Positions 11,773 through 20,781 of a stretch of 49,930 nt of DNA are shown here, one piece after another. The DNA is from Candidatus Aminicenantota bacterium. GTDB lineage: Bacteria; Acidobacteriota; Aminicenantia; Aminicenantales; Aminicenantaceae. The notes below the pieces were generated by a model, which was not told where the DNA came from, did not search any database, and saw only the letters and a program-made list of their open reading frames with translations. Position 1 is the first letter of the stretch. Each line of letters starts with the position of its first letter. The position numbers were made by a program, and so were the translations under genes. The stretch is from assembly GCA_011049545.1 (NCBI GenBank), contig DRHQ01000137.1, forward strand, positions 1 through 49,930. The letters run 5' to 3'.

Positions 11773-12163
11773 ATATGCAGGGGCCTGATTCATCAAATCC
11801 GCGATTGATTGATTCTTGTGTAGGCGCTTGATTCATCAAGCCCACCTTTTACAATATATGTAATGATTTGCAGGAAATGCGGGAACTTGATTCATCAAGC
11901 CTGCACTTTGATAAATCAAAATAAAAGGAAGGCCGGGAAGAGATGAAAATGGCTGTAGGGGCTTGATTTTAATTTGTAGGGGCTTGATTCATCAAGCCCA
12001 CCTTTTAATGTAGAAAGGATTTGATTCATTAAACAGAGATACAGGATGATATGAAAGAGAACGTCATTGCGAGCGACCGGAGGGAGCGCGGCAATCTCAT
12101 CTCTTTTTTAAAAAAGAGAGCAATATAAAAAACCAGAAAGCCAGGGAACGAGAAAAGAGAAAA
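11773..12163. repeat. 391-nt non-coding region with palindromic repeats and an ATTGCGAG element
   Basis: No gene was seen. Palindrome-family copies of varying quality have cores near 11781-11800, 11824-11843, 11884-11903 and 11980-11999; the last is a perfect GGGCTTGATTCATCAAGCCC. The extension CGATTGATTGATTCTTGTGTAG before the second copy recurs in the 21.5-21.7 kb cluster. At 12063-12099 there is a half element running from CATTGCGAGCGACC to GCGGCAATCTC, a repeat type seen in many bacteria. It is followed by CTCTTTTTTAAAAAAGAG, a perfect inverted repeat. Confidence 0.8.
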
Positions 12164-13675
12164 ATGGCCAAAATGTTCAAGAGGGTCTTGATTGCCAACA
12201 GAGGCGAAATTGCTGTCAGGATAATCCGCGCCTGTCGTGAGTTGGGCATTGTTCCTGTGGCCGTATATTCAGAGGCAGACCGGAAAGCCCTTCATGTAAG
12301 GCTGGCTGAGGAAGCCTATTATATTGGTAAATCAGAACCATCCCGGAGTTATCTCAATATCGAAAAAATAATTGAAGTCGCAATAATGAGCAAATCTGAG
12401 GCTATCCATCCCGGCTATGGATTCCTGGCTGAAAATCCTGGCCTAGTGGCAAGATGCGAGGAAGAAGGGATTGTCTTTATTGGACCTCCCTCTGAGCCTA
12501 TGGAAATCATGGGGAATAAAACCACTTCCCGGACGAGGATGACCAAAGCCGGAGTGCCGGTTATCCCGGGTACTTTTGAGCCCTTAAAAGATGAGAAAGA
12601 TTTAATGGAGAAAGCTGAAAAGGTAGGTTTCCCTGCCCTGCTTAAAGCAACGGCTGGCGCTGGAGGCAAGGGATTGAGGTTGGTGAGGAAAAGGAAAGAC
12701 CTTCTCTCGTCATTCAGATTAGCCCGGTCTGAAGCAAAAGAGAGTTTTGCTGATCCTTCCATCTACATCGAGAAATATCTCGACGAGCCACATCATATCG
12801 AGATTCAAATCCTGGCTGACAATTTTGGGAATATTGTTTATCTGGGCGAAAGGGAGTGTTCTATTCAAAGACGATACCAAAAAGTCCTGGAGGAAACACC
12901 CTCTCCTTTCATTGATAATGAGATGCGGGAAGAAATGGGGCGGATTGCTGTGAAAGCAGCAGCAGCGGTGAACTACAGGAATGCCGGAACGGTAGAGTTT
13001 ATGGTTGATAAAAAGAAAAATTTTTATTTTTTAGAAATGAATACCAGGCTTCAAGTGGAACATCCAATCACAGAAATGGTAACGGGCATTGATCTTGCCA
13101 AGAGCCAGATTGAAATAGCAGCAGGCTTTCCGTTAAGTATTAGCCAGGAGGATATAAAGCCCAAAGGATTCTCGCTGGAATGCCGAATATATGCCGAGGA
13201 TCCGGAAAATGATTTCATGCCTTCCCCCGGGAAAATAATTCATCTCCGAACCCCTGCGGGAGGATTGGGTGTTCGGGATGATAACGGAGTCTACCAAGGA
13301 TATGAAGTGCCTCTTGAGTACGATCCCCTGCTTTCCAAGCTAATTACCTGGGGAAGCACAAGAATTGAAGCCATTCATCGAATGCTCAGAGCATTATCCG
13401 AATACCAGGTCTATGGTATAAAAACCACGATTCCTTTTTTCAGACGGATTCTTCTTCACCCGGAATTCCTTGCGGGCGATTACAATACCCATTTCATCGC
13501 CAATCTGGAGAAAGAAAGAGACGGGGGAGAGCCAGAAGAGAAGGTAGTGGCCTTGATAGCAGCAGGAATAAAAACTTATGCGGAGAGAAAATCAGGCCCT
13601 TCGTCTGCACCCAAAAGAAAAGAGAGCAATTGGAAATTTCAGGGAAGATTACAAAACTTTTCCGACAGGCTGTAA
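12164..13675 (+). CDS. accC: Biotin carboxylase subunit of acyl-CoA carboxylase
   Basis: 503 residues. It carboxylates biotin on the carrier protein using ATP and bicarbonate. The N-terminal domain begins FKRVLIANRGEIAVRIIRAC, the ATP-grasp lid loop is KATAGAGGKGLR, and the catalytic segment EMNTRLQVEHPITEMV begins at E291 with R295 and E299 in place. It is about 50 residues longer than E. coli AccC, with a weakly conserved C-terminal tail. The annotated ATG is used; a second ATG three codons later is equally possible. It is followed after one base by the biotin carrier gene, so co-translation is expected. Symbol by family; it could equally be called pccA-type. Confidence 0.95.
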   Translation: MAKMFKRVLIANRGEIAVRIIRACRELGIVPVAVYSEADRKALHVRLAEEAYYIGKSEPSRSYLNIEKIIEVAIMSKSEAIHPGYGFLAENPGLVARCEEEGIVFIGPPSEPMEIMGNKTTSRTRMTKAGVPVIPGTFEPLKDEKDLMEKAEKVGFPALLKATAGAGGKGLRLVRKRKDLLSSFRLARSEAKESFADPSIYIEKYLDEPHHIEIQILADNFGNIVYLGERECSIQRRYQKVLEETPSPFIDNEMREEMGRIAVKAAAAVNYRNAGTVEFMVDKKKNFYFLEMNTRLQVEHPITEMVTGIDLAKSQIEIAAGFPLSISQEDIKPKGFSLECRIYAEDPENDFMPSPGKIIHLRTPAGGLGVRDDNGVYQGYEVPLEYDPLLSKLITWGSTRIEAIHRMLRALSEYQVYGIKTTIPFFRRILLHPEFLAGDYNTHFIANLEKERDGGEPEEKVVALIAAGIKTYAERKSGPSSAPKRKESNWKFQGRLQNFSDRL

Positions 13676-13676
13676 A

Positions 13677-14168
13677 ATGAATTTTTCACTTTGGCTTGAC
13701 GATAAAGAGTTCACGCTAAGCTTAGAAGAAAAAGTAAAGAATGATATTCTGGTTTCTCTCGGGAAAAGAGAATATCATGTTTCAGTTGAGTTTTTGAGCT
13801 CCGATGAGATTCTTCTGAATATAGACGGCAGAATTCACAACGTTATAATCAATTCAAATTCTTCATCTCATTCTGTTTATGTGAATGAACGATTTTTCAA
13901 GATAGAGAAAAAGTCTGTTTCGCAGATTTTAGGAAGGAAGGGAGCAAAGCTCAAGAAGAGAGATGTCAAGACATCCATGCCGGGAAGAATAGTGAAGGTT
14001 TTTGTCGAAGAAGGGGAAGAAGTAAAGGAAGGCCAGGCTGTTTTAATCCTGGAGGCCATGAAGATGCAAAATGAGATTAAGTCCCCTCAACCCGGGATAA
14101 TAACAAAAATAAATCCTGTGGCCGGTGATTCCGTGGAAGCCGGCTCCCTCCTCTTTTCTGTCGAATAG
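13677..14168 (+). CDS. Biotin carboxyl carrier protein (biotinyl/lipoyl domain)
   Basis: 163 residues starting at MNFSLWLDDKEF, one base after the accC stop; an in-frame upstream extension overlaps accC and is not protein-like. Residues 1-95 form a beta-rich domain of the kind that links carrier and catalytic subunits in acyl-CoA carboxylases. The last 70 residues are a biotinyl domain with the biotinylation motif EAMKM, so K129 is the modified lysine. MPGRIVKVFVEEGEEVKEGQ is the usual strand before it. There is no clear ribosome site, which fits coupling to accC. Confidence 0.93.
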   Translation: MNFSLWLDDKEFTLSLEEKVKNDILVSLGKREYHVSVEFLSSDEILLNIDGRIHNVIINSNSSSHSVYVNERFFKIEKKSVSQILGRKGAKLKKRDVKTSMPGRIVKVFVEEGEEVKEGQAVLILEAMKMQNEIKSPQPGIITKINPVAGDSVEAGSLLFSVE

Positions 14169-14180
14169 GAACGTAGGAAC

Positions 14181-14341
14181 GGGGTCAGACTTGCAAAACT
14201 TGCGTTTTTTATTGCCGCCTGTTTTCCCTGGGAGGTCAGGCCTTTAAAAGTTGAGTTTTAATCTGCTTCTTACTTGAAGACCTTAGTTTATATGATTTTA
14301 TTTTATCCCACAAAAAACTCAAGTTTTGCAAGTCTGACCCC
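14181..14341. mobile_element. 161-bp element with 30-bp terminal inverted repeats (MITE-like)
   Basis: The left arm 14181-14210 and right arm 14312-14341 are inverted copies over 30 nt with a single mismatch. The outer end reads GGGGTCAGACTTGCAAAACT. The interior of about 100 nt has no gene. A solo end of the same type lies at 8893. No transposase is present, so the element would be moved in trans. I could not identify target-site duplications. Confidence 0.8.
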
Positions 14342-14505
14342 ATTAACTTTTTAAATTCCTCGGATAAATTGTTATATTCTTCCTTTTTTATATAGCCGTA
14401 GTTGCTGCCTTCGGTTAAGGATAAACCAGATGAATCCTCTGTATCGTATTTATTGATTGGTCTGTCGACGTAAAAGGCAAAGTTAGCGGCTGACCCCGCA
14501 AGGAG
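14236..14505 (-). pseudogene. Possible decayed coding fragment interrupted by the 161-bp element
   Basis: On the minus strand an open frame without a plausible start runs from 14505 to a stop at 14236. The part outside the inverted-repeat element (14342-14505) encodes a protein-like stretch that includes ANFAFYVDRPINKYDTED and GYIKKEEYNNLSEEFKKL; the frame then runs into the element. A stop codon lies just upstream at 14506-14508. I do not recognise the family. It may be the tail of a lost gene, or chance. Confidence 0.3.
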
Positions 14506-14624
14506 CTATATACAAGGCACTAACCGTGATACAATATAAAACTACCCTAAAATTTATATTTTTGGTAAATCAAATAATGTTATGATATCAGGTCTCGTTT
14601 CTGCCGAGTAATTAGAGAGTAATC
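14342..14624. other. Non-coding stretch before tamB
   Basis: Apart from the possible minus-strand coding remnant, only a CTGACCCC motif (14490-14497) is notable; it matches the outer end of the GGGGTCAG elements. The last 130 nt are AT-rich and should contain the tamB promoter, but no convincing -35/-10 pair stands out. AGAGAG lies about 6 nt before the tamB ATG. Confidence 0.4.
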
Positions 14625-17600
14625 ATGAAAACACATAAAAAGCTTAGATTACTCGTCATTCTCTTTGTTATAATCCTCTTTTTGGCAGGATCAGGGGTGG
14701 TCATCAAAAATATTCTTCTTAACCGGATAACGAAAAAAATACAATCAACCTTTGAATACTCCCACCTTTACGTGTCTGTTTTCCCGCCTGTTCTCATTTT
14801 AGAGGATGTGAGAGCACGCACCACTTCCCCCCTTTTTTCTGCAAAAAGAATTGCTGTAAGGATCTCTTATGGATCGTTGTTAACCAGGGAAAGAGCCTTT
14901 AATGTTTCTATCGAACGCCCGATTTTAAGGCTCAATGGCACCTCTGCCGAAAAAGAGAAAGAAAACGGGAAAGTCAGTTTTTCTCTTCCTTTTTCGGTAG
15001 AAGCAGGATCGATAAAGGAAGGAGAGTTCTATTTCCTGGGAAAAGAAGTGAGTTTTCAGTCCAGGAATATAAATGCCCGTTTTTCCCAGAAAAAAGGTGA
15101 TCTTTCTTTTCAAGCAGAAGCAGAGCAGAATATCTTATCACTGGACCCAACCCTGCCTCAGGTAGAGGGGAAAATAAATCTTTCTGTCCATAGACGCGGC
15201 AAAGAGATTATCATAAAAAAAATTGAGATCGATGGTTCTGATTTTAGCCTGAAAGCCAAAGGGAGCTTGCTCAATCCGCTAAACGCTGATTTACGCCTGG
15301 AGACTTCTTTGAAAACAAAAGCTTCATTCGTTGTCGACTTTCTTCACCTTCCTTTTGATTGGGAGGGGGAGATTGAAGGAGCAGGGATTCTTACCAGAAG
15401 CAGCGAAGGAATTGCTTTTAAAGGCAACTTTTCTAGCGAGAGTCTTGTCTTGAACAGAGTCTTCCTGGGAAAAGTAAACGGAGAAATCGATTTTAACGAA
15501 AAAGCAGCTAAAACTGTAGAGTTTAATATTCAGAAGAAATCAATGCCGCCTGAATTTGTAAGAATTCATCTGGAAGAAGATAGAATTTCGGGGGAAGCTG
15601 AAGGAGTTCACCTGGATCCTATAATTAATTATTTTTCCCTGCCCTGGCCCATAAAGTCTCCTGCCTGGGGAAGTTTCTCGATTGAAAACGAGAAACTTCA
15701 AGCGGTTGTAGAATTCAGGGAAGATGATTTCGAAATTGAGTCGGGTCGATTTCCTTTTGACGGCCTGGTCAAATTTAACTGGGACGGGAAGAATGAGCTT
15801 ATATTTTCTTCTCAAGATCTTTCCTCTAGTTTTGGCCAGATTAACGTTGAAGGAAAAGCAGTAGTTGGGAAGGAGCTGGACATAACCATTCAAGTCGAGA
15901 TCAAGGATGTAAAGCAGGCACGACAGTTTACATCTGTGATACTTTCACATAATTTCGACTTTCCCGAGATAAGAGGGAAGGGCAAGAGCAATATTCATAT
16001 CTTTGGCCATTATGACCTTCCTCAGATTAAGGCAGATTTCGCCTTAACTCCCGGAGGCTATGATAGATTCGATGCAGATTCGATCGAAGGTGAAGTCGAG
16101 CTAATAGGGGATGAGTTTTTTGGGAGATTCAGGATAGATGACCCTTTCATGAAAGGGAAAATTAGTCTCTTTTCGAGCCCGGAAGAGCTGAAAGTTGATA
16201 TTCAACTTGATAGAGGTCTTGTTGAAAGAATTTTCCCGGGTTTTGACATTGATTTTCCTCTCCAAGGAGAAGCTTCAGGAAATTTTGAGGTAAAACTGAA
16301 AAATGAGGATATTCAGCTTAAAAGTACCTTCTCCAGTTCATCGATGAAATTCGCAGGCAAGAACCTGAAAGACATAAGCGGAAAACTGGAATGGCAGGGT
16401 GATGCCCTTTCTTTCTCCGACCTTCAATTTCATTTACACGGGGGGATTGTAAAAGGAAACGCCAGTGTAGACCTAAGAGTTGAAGATTTCGACATCGATA
16501 TCCGTGGAGAGGATATCGACCTCTCTTCTCTGTATGCTAACGTCAAAGGGAACCTGGGATTCAGCCTTAAGGGAAAAGGTGTCCTCGGTCAGGACTTGGC
16601 CCTGGGCAATTTTGAAATTAAGGATTTGCACTATATTCATCTTCAGAAAACCGAAGCGAGGGGACAGGCGAAGCTTGGCTACTCGGAAGGAAGGCTTGGT
16701 TTGGAGTTAAGCGGAAATTTCCTTCCAGGTAAAAATGAGTTTAATATTTCACTCGCACTCCCCATCCCTGTTGGTGATGAAATGTTTTCCGTCGATATAA
16801 GAGGAAGCGTCACCAATCTCGATCTCCTGCTCCCGTGGAAAGGGGCCAAGGGGCGCGTTAATTATCTGGGCGAAGTTAGAGGCGGAAAAGGTTCTCCTCA
16901 GATTAAAGGAGCTATTGATTTTCAAGGGTCGGTTTTTCCGCTGGAACGGTTTGCCCATGCTTTGAGAGATTATTCCGGGTTGATGTTTATTGAAAACAAC
17001 AAGGTTTCTTTTCGCTCCCTTCAGGCCAAATTAGGCGGAGGTGATGTTCAGGCAAATGGTGAGTTGGAATTTGGAAACGGCAGGATTGAGAATATTGACC
17101 TTAAAATAGAGGGGAAAAATTTGCTTCTCTCTCCCTTAGAAAGGACAATGGCCTTGACTGATGGCTCTTTGAATCTGATAAAGGATTCTAATCGCTTTGT
17201 ATTGGAAGGAGAGTTGTTAGCTCAAAAGCTTTCCTGGAGGCGTGAAGTTGATGAAGAATTTACTTTCTATTCAAGCCCTTATTATAATCCCCGAGAAGAG
17301 CCAGGTTTTTTTGATGACCTTACTCTGAACATTAGACTGAGAGCAGATGATAATGCGTGGATGGAGAACTCTTTGGGCACGGCTAGAGGCAGGTTTGATC
17401 TGACTCTAACAGGCAATGCGATAACGCCAGTGGTCTTTGGCGATATCGAGGTTATAGATGGGGAAGTGTATTTTCAGGATAGAAAATTTAGAATACTAAG
17501 CGGACGCTTGAGTTTTATCAATCCTGCGGCCATTGAACCTTATTTAAGCTTTAAAGGAGAAACATACGTCAAGGATTATAGAGTGACTTTTTCTCTTGAT

Positions 17601-18038
17601 GGCCCGGTTGACCGCCTCACTCCAGAATTGAGCTCTTCGCCCCCATTACCACCAGAAGATGTCCTGGCTCTTCTCGCCTTAGGAGAGTCTTTCAAGCGCA
17701 CTTATTCTTATGATACAAGCACACTGTTAACTACCTACTCTTTTGTGTCTTTTCAGCTTTCAGAAGAAGCAAAGAAGCGTGCTGAGGGCCTTTTCGTCAT
17801 TGATCGCTTCAGAATCGATCCTTTTATCTTGGGTTCCTCTCCTGAGATGGCAGCTCGCTTGACTGTAGGGAAGAAAATATCGAGTAACTTTTTTATTCTT
17901 TATTCTGCCAATCTTAGAGCCCAAAGGGAGGAGATTGTGCGGTTGGAATGGGAACTGACGAATGACCTCTCTATTGTCGGAATGCGTAATGAAGAGGGCC
18001 GGATTAGCATTGATGTTAAAATTCATAAGAGATTTTAG
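14625..18038 (+). CDS. tamB: TamB-like translocation/assembly protein (DUF490, AsmA-like bridge)
   Basis: 1137 residues. The family forms long hydrophobic grooves between the inner and outer membranes, implicated in phospholipid transport and outer-membrane protein assembly. An N-terminal membrane anchor spans about residues 9-29. A long run of beta-strand-rich repeats follows (patterns such as LSFSDLQFHLHGGIVKGNAS). The DUF490 signature sits at the C-terminus, with VFGDIEVIDGEVYFQDRKF, ILSGRLSFINP and PPLPPEDVLALLALGESF. It overlaps the downstream Omp85 gene by 26 nt, the partnership expected for a TamB working with a BamA/TamA-type barrel. Confidence 0.92.
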   Translation: MKTHKKLRLLVILFVIILFLAGSGVVIKNILLNRITKKIQSTFEYSHLYVSVFPPVLILEDVRARTTSPLFSAKRIAVRISYGSLLTRERAFNVSIERPILRLNGTSAEKEKENGKVSFSLPFSVEAGSIKEGEFYFLGKEVSFQSRNINARFSQKKGDLSFQAEAEQNILSLDPTLPQVEGKINLSVHRRGKEIIIKKIEIDGSDFSLKAKGSLLNPLNADLRLETSLKTKASFVVDFLHLPFDWEGEIEGAGILTRSSEGIAFKGNFSSESLVLNRVFLGKVNGEIDFNEKAAKTVEFNIQKKSMPPEFVRIHLEEDRISGEAEGVHLDPIINYFSLPWPIKSPAWGSFSIENEKLQAVVEFREDDFEIESGRFPFDGLVKFNWDGKNELIFSSQDLSSSFGQINVEGKAVVGKELDITIQVEIKDVKQARQFTSVILSHNFDFPEIRGKGKSNIHIFGHYDLPQIKADFALTPGGYDRFDADSIEGEVELIGDEFFGRFRIDDPFMKGKISLFSSPEELKVDIQLDRGLVERIFPGFDIDFPLQGEASGNFEVKLKNEDIQLKSTFSSSSMKFAGKNLKDISGKLEWQGDALSFSDLQFHLHGGIVKGNASVDLRVEDFDIDIRGEDIDLSSLYANVKGNLGFSLKGKGVLGQDLALGNFEIKDLHYIHLQKTEARGQAKLGYSEGRLGLELSGNFLPGKNEFNISLALPIPVGDEMFSVDIRGSVTNLDLLLPWKGAKGRVNYLGEVRGGKGSPQIKGAIDFQGSVFPLERFAHALRDYSGLMFIENNKVSFRSLQAKLGGGDVQANGELEFGNGRIENIDLKIEGKNLLLSPLERTMALTDGSLNLIKDSNRFVLEGELLAQKLSWRREVDEEFTFYSSPYYNPREEPGFFDDLTLNIRLRADDNAWMENSLGTARGRFDLTLTGNAITPVVFGDIEVIDGEVYFQDRKFRILSGRLSFINPAAIEPYLSFKGETYVKDYRVTFSLDGPVDRLTPELSSSPPLPPEDVLALLALGESFKRTYSYDTSTLLTTYSFVSFQLSEEAKKRAEGLFVIDRFRIDPFILGSSPEMAARLTVGKKISSNFFILYSANLRAQREEIVRLEWELTNDLSIVGMRNEEGRISIDVKIHKRF

Positions 18039-20781
18039 CCTCGGAGAAAGAAAACAAGCACTATTTTTTCTCCTGTTCTTCTTTATTGTATTTTTACCCA
18101 GGGAATCTGTATCCCTGTCTCAAAAGCCCTCTTCTCTCATAGCCAAAATATCTATCCGGATTGACGGCCAACCAGATGATGAATCTATGGCAGGACTGAT
18201 TCCTGTAAAGGAAGGAGAGGAGTTCTCTTTGAAAAAGATCACTAACAGCATTAAACAGATTTACAGGACCGGGCTTTTCTCTGATATTCAGGTTTTGAAG
18301 GAGGGAGAGCAGGAGATCCAGCTAACTTTTCTTCTTACCAGGCGGTTTTTTATCCGAAAGATTATTTTCAGGGGAAGACAGAAGGTCTCTCGTAAAGACC
18401 TAAAGAAAAGCTTGCTTTCTTTATCTGAGGGGAGTTTTTTCTCCGATGAGAAGATGGACAAAGCTGTTGGAGAATTAAAGGAAGCTCTAGCCAAGAAAGG
18501 CTATTTTCAGCCTGAGATCGAGGCTTTTGCCGAGAGGGATTCCAGAAGTCCTACGGTTATTGTGGTTTTTGAGATTCGTTCTGCCAAAAGGTACATTATC
18601 AAGAAAATTGCTTTTTCAGGAGAAAAGATTCTCTCTGAAGCTGAATTGAAGAAAAAAATGAAAATCAAGGAAGGGGACGCATACGTTCCTTCGGTTCTGG
18701 AGAAGGAGCTTACAAGGCTTAAAGAATTTTATGGCTCGAAGGGCTATAAAAGAACAGAGATTGATGTCGAAGACGTAAAATTTAATGAAAGGGAGCGGAG
18801 TACTTACCTTTTTTTAAGAATTATCCCTCATGAGAAGATAGAGATTGTTGTGGAAGGAGCGCAAGTTCCCTTGAGACTTCTGGAACCAATCTGGGAGCCA
18901 AGAATATTTGAAGAGTGGGGACTGGCCGAAGGAGAAGCAAAAATTATAGCTTACCTGAGGAAAAAAGGACGTCTTTTTTGCTCTGTCACTTCGTCCATTG
19001 AAAAAGTGGATAATGAGATGCGCGTTGTTTATAAAGTCAGCCCGGGCGAGAAATTTAAGATCAAGAATGTTTCTTTTGAAGGTCTGGAATATTTTACTCC
19101 TGAAGAGTTAAAAGAAGAGCTTGCCTCAGAGGCAAATGTTCTTTTTTCGAGCTGGATAGACGGGGAAAAACTGTTTGGGTTGCACGCGGAGATAGTATTT
19201 CTTTATAAGACCAGAGGATTTCCTGATGTAAGAGTAAATTTGAATTTTTTTCCGCAGGGGAAAACGGTAAGAGCCCATTTTTTTATCGAAGAGGGAGGCC
19301 AGGAGAAGATTGAAAAAATATCTTTTGAAGGAACAAACCTGTTTAATAAGGAAACCCTTCTTAAGCAAATAGGCAGTTTTGAGGGCGGATTTTTCTACCA
19401 GCCCAACCTCCAGAATGACATGGAAAGACTTGGTAATTTTTACCTGAACCAGGGCGTTAGAGGAACTGAAATCAGGGCCAGGATTGAAAGAATAGGAGAG
19501 AATCTTTTTTCTGTTTTTTTTGGTCTTAAAGAAGGGAAAAAAGTCAAGATTGATAGTATCGTGATTGCAGGTAATATTGTTACAAAAAGACGAACCATTA
19601 TCAGAGAGCTTAGAGTAAAAGTGGGAGAATATGCTCACTTTGAACGAATACGAGAGTCGAAAAGAAGGCTTGAAAAGCTGGGTATTTTCACAGAAGTGAA
19701 AATTGAAGAAATTCCAATCTCTACTGAGAAGGAAAACTTGATCATCATCGTCAGGGAAGGTAAGAGAAATTATGCAGGGCTTGGTGTAGGATTGGAGACC
19801 ATGAGCGAGCGCCAGACTTTTGCTCTCTGGAATAATCCGGTCAGGCTTAGGGGAACGGCCGAGTTTATCAAGAGTAATGTTTTAGGTTCAGCAGCTCAAC
19901 TAAGCCTCGTCGGGCAATTCAGTCTTAAAGAAAGAAGAGGAGTTTTTTCCTGGGAACAGCCTTACTTTTTCGGGCTCCCCATGGAGGCCTATATGAATGC
20001 CTGGCTGGAAAGGGAAGAGCGGGAGAGCTTTACCTTCGACCGGCAAGGTGTGAGTCTCACAGCCATCAAGTCCGTTTCAAAGAATCTTTTGTTCCTGGCA
20101 ACTATGAGGTGGGCCAGGACAAATTTTGTTACCTTACTGATCGAAGAATCAGAGGTTGACCGCCAGCATCGTCCTTTTTCTGCAACTTCTATCTCTGGCA
20201 GCCTCATCTGGGACAGAAGAGATGACCATTTTAATCCAGAGAAAGGCTCTTTTTTAAGTTTTGTCCTTGAAAAGGCCTTTCCTCTTCTCAAGTCTAAGTC
20301 AGATTATTTGAAAAGCTTCATCAAGTATAAGCAATTTATCCCTGTTTTTTCCGGTGTTACCTTTAGCGCCACCTCCCGCCTTGGCCTGGGAGGAGGCGGA
20401 AAACCTATTCCTGTTCACGAGAGGTATTTTGCCGGGGGCAGTAACTCATTCCGTGGGGCAAGGTTCGACCAACTGGGTCCAAAAGATCCGGTTTCGCAGA
20501 AGCCTGTTGGAGGAGAAGCCCTGTTTTTGTTAAACTTTGAACTGACATTTCCTCTGATCCCCGCGATTAATGATTTATCAGGGGCTCTTTTTTACGATAA
20601 AGGCAATGTTTTCGCGGAAATGAAGCATTTTAGCATGGCTGCTCTTCAAGATGCAGTGGGGATTGGAATACGGTATCGTACTCCCCTGGGTCCCGTACGA
20701 TTGGAGGTAGGCTGGAATTTGGATGCAGAGAATGGAAAAACAAAGCCCTTAGTTTTTTTTACGATCGGAAATGTCTTCTAA
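18013..20781 (+). CDS. bamA: Omp85-family outer membrane protein assembly factor (BamA/TamA type)
   Basis: About 922 residues from the chosen start MLKFIRDFSLGE, which directly precedes a signal peptide (LFFLLFFFIVFLPRESVSLS); a start 17 codons earlier is possible. It carries several POTRA repeats up to about residue 590, recognisable by recurring KKIAFSG, KNVSFEG, EKISFEG and DSIVIAG strands. A 16-stranded Omp85 barrel follows. The hallmark loop is GGSNSFRGARF, and the protein ends in phenylalanine (FTIGNVF), the usual outer-membrane beta-signal. The pairing with tamB leaves open whether it acts as BamA or TamA; no second Omp85 gene is in the window. Confidence 0.92.
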   Translation: MLKFIRDFSLGERKQALFFLLFFFIVFLPRESVSLSQKPSSLIAKISIRIDGQPDDESMAGLIPVKEGEEFSLKKITNSIKQIYRTGLFSDIQVLKEGEQEIQLTFLLTRRFFIRKIIFRGRQKVSRKDLKKSLLSLSEGSFFSDEKMDKAVGELKEALAKKGYFQPEIEAFAERDSRSPTVIVVFEIRSAKRYIIKKIAFSGEKILSEAELKKKMKIKEGDAYVPSVLEKELTRLKEFYGSKGYKRTEIDVEDVKFNERERSTYLFLRIIPHEKIEIVVEGAQVPLRLLEPIWEPRIFEEWGLAEGEAKIIAYLRKKGRLFCSVTSSIEKVDNEMRVVYKVSPGEKFKIKNVSFEGLEYFTPEELKEELASEANVLFSSWIDGEKLFGLHAEIVFLYKTRGFPDVRVNLNFFPQGKTVRAHFFIEEGGQEKIEKISFEGTNLFNKETLLKQIGSFEGGFFYQPNLQNDMERLGNFYLNQGVRGTEIRARIERIGENLFSVFFGLKEGKKVKIDSIVIAGNIVTKRRTIIRELRVKVGEYAHFERIRESKRRLEKLGIFTEVKIEEIPISTEKENLIIIVREGKRNYAGLGVGLETMSERQTFALWNNPVRLRGTAEFIKSNVLGSAAQLSLVGQFSLKERRGVFSWEQPYFFGLPMEAYMNAWLEREERESFTFDRQGVSLTAIKSVSKNLLFLATMRWARTNFVTLLIEESEVDRQHRPFSATSISGSLIWDRRDDHFNPEKGSFLSFVLEKAFPLLKSKSDYLKSFIKYKQFIPVFSGVTFSATSRLGLGGGGKPIPVHERYFAGGSNSFRGARFDQLGPKDPVSQKPVGGEALFLLNFELTFPLIPAINDLSGALFYDKGNVFAEMKHFSMAALQDAVGIGIRYRTPLGPVRLEVGWNLDAENGKTKPLVFFTIGNVF

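Noticed and set aside
14625-18038. TamB as part of a toxin or large adhesin system
   Set aside because: The C-terminal DUF490 signature, the single N-terminal anchor and the adjacent Omp85 gene fit TamB fully.
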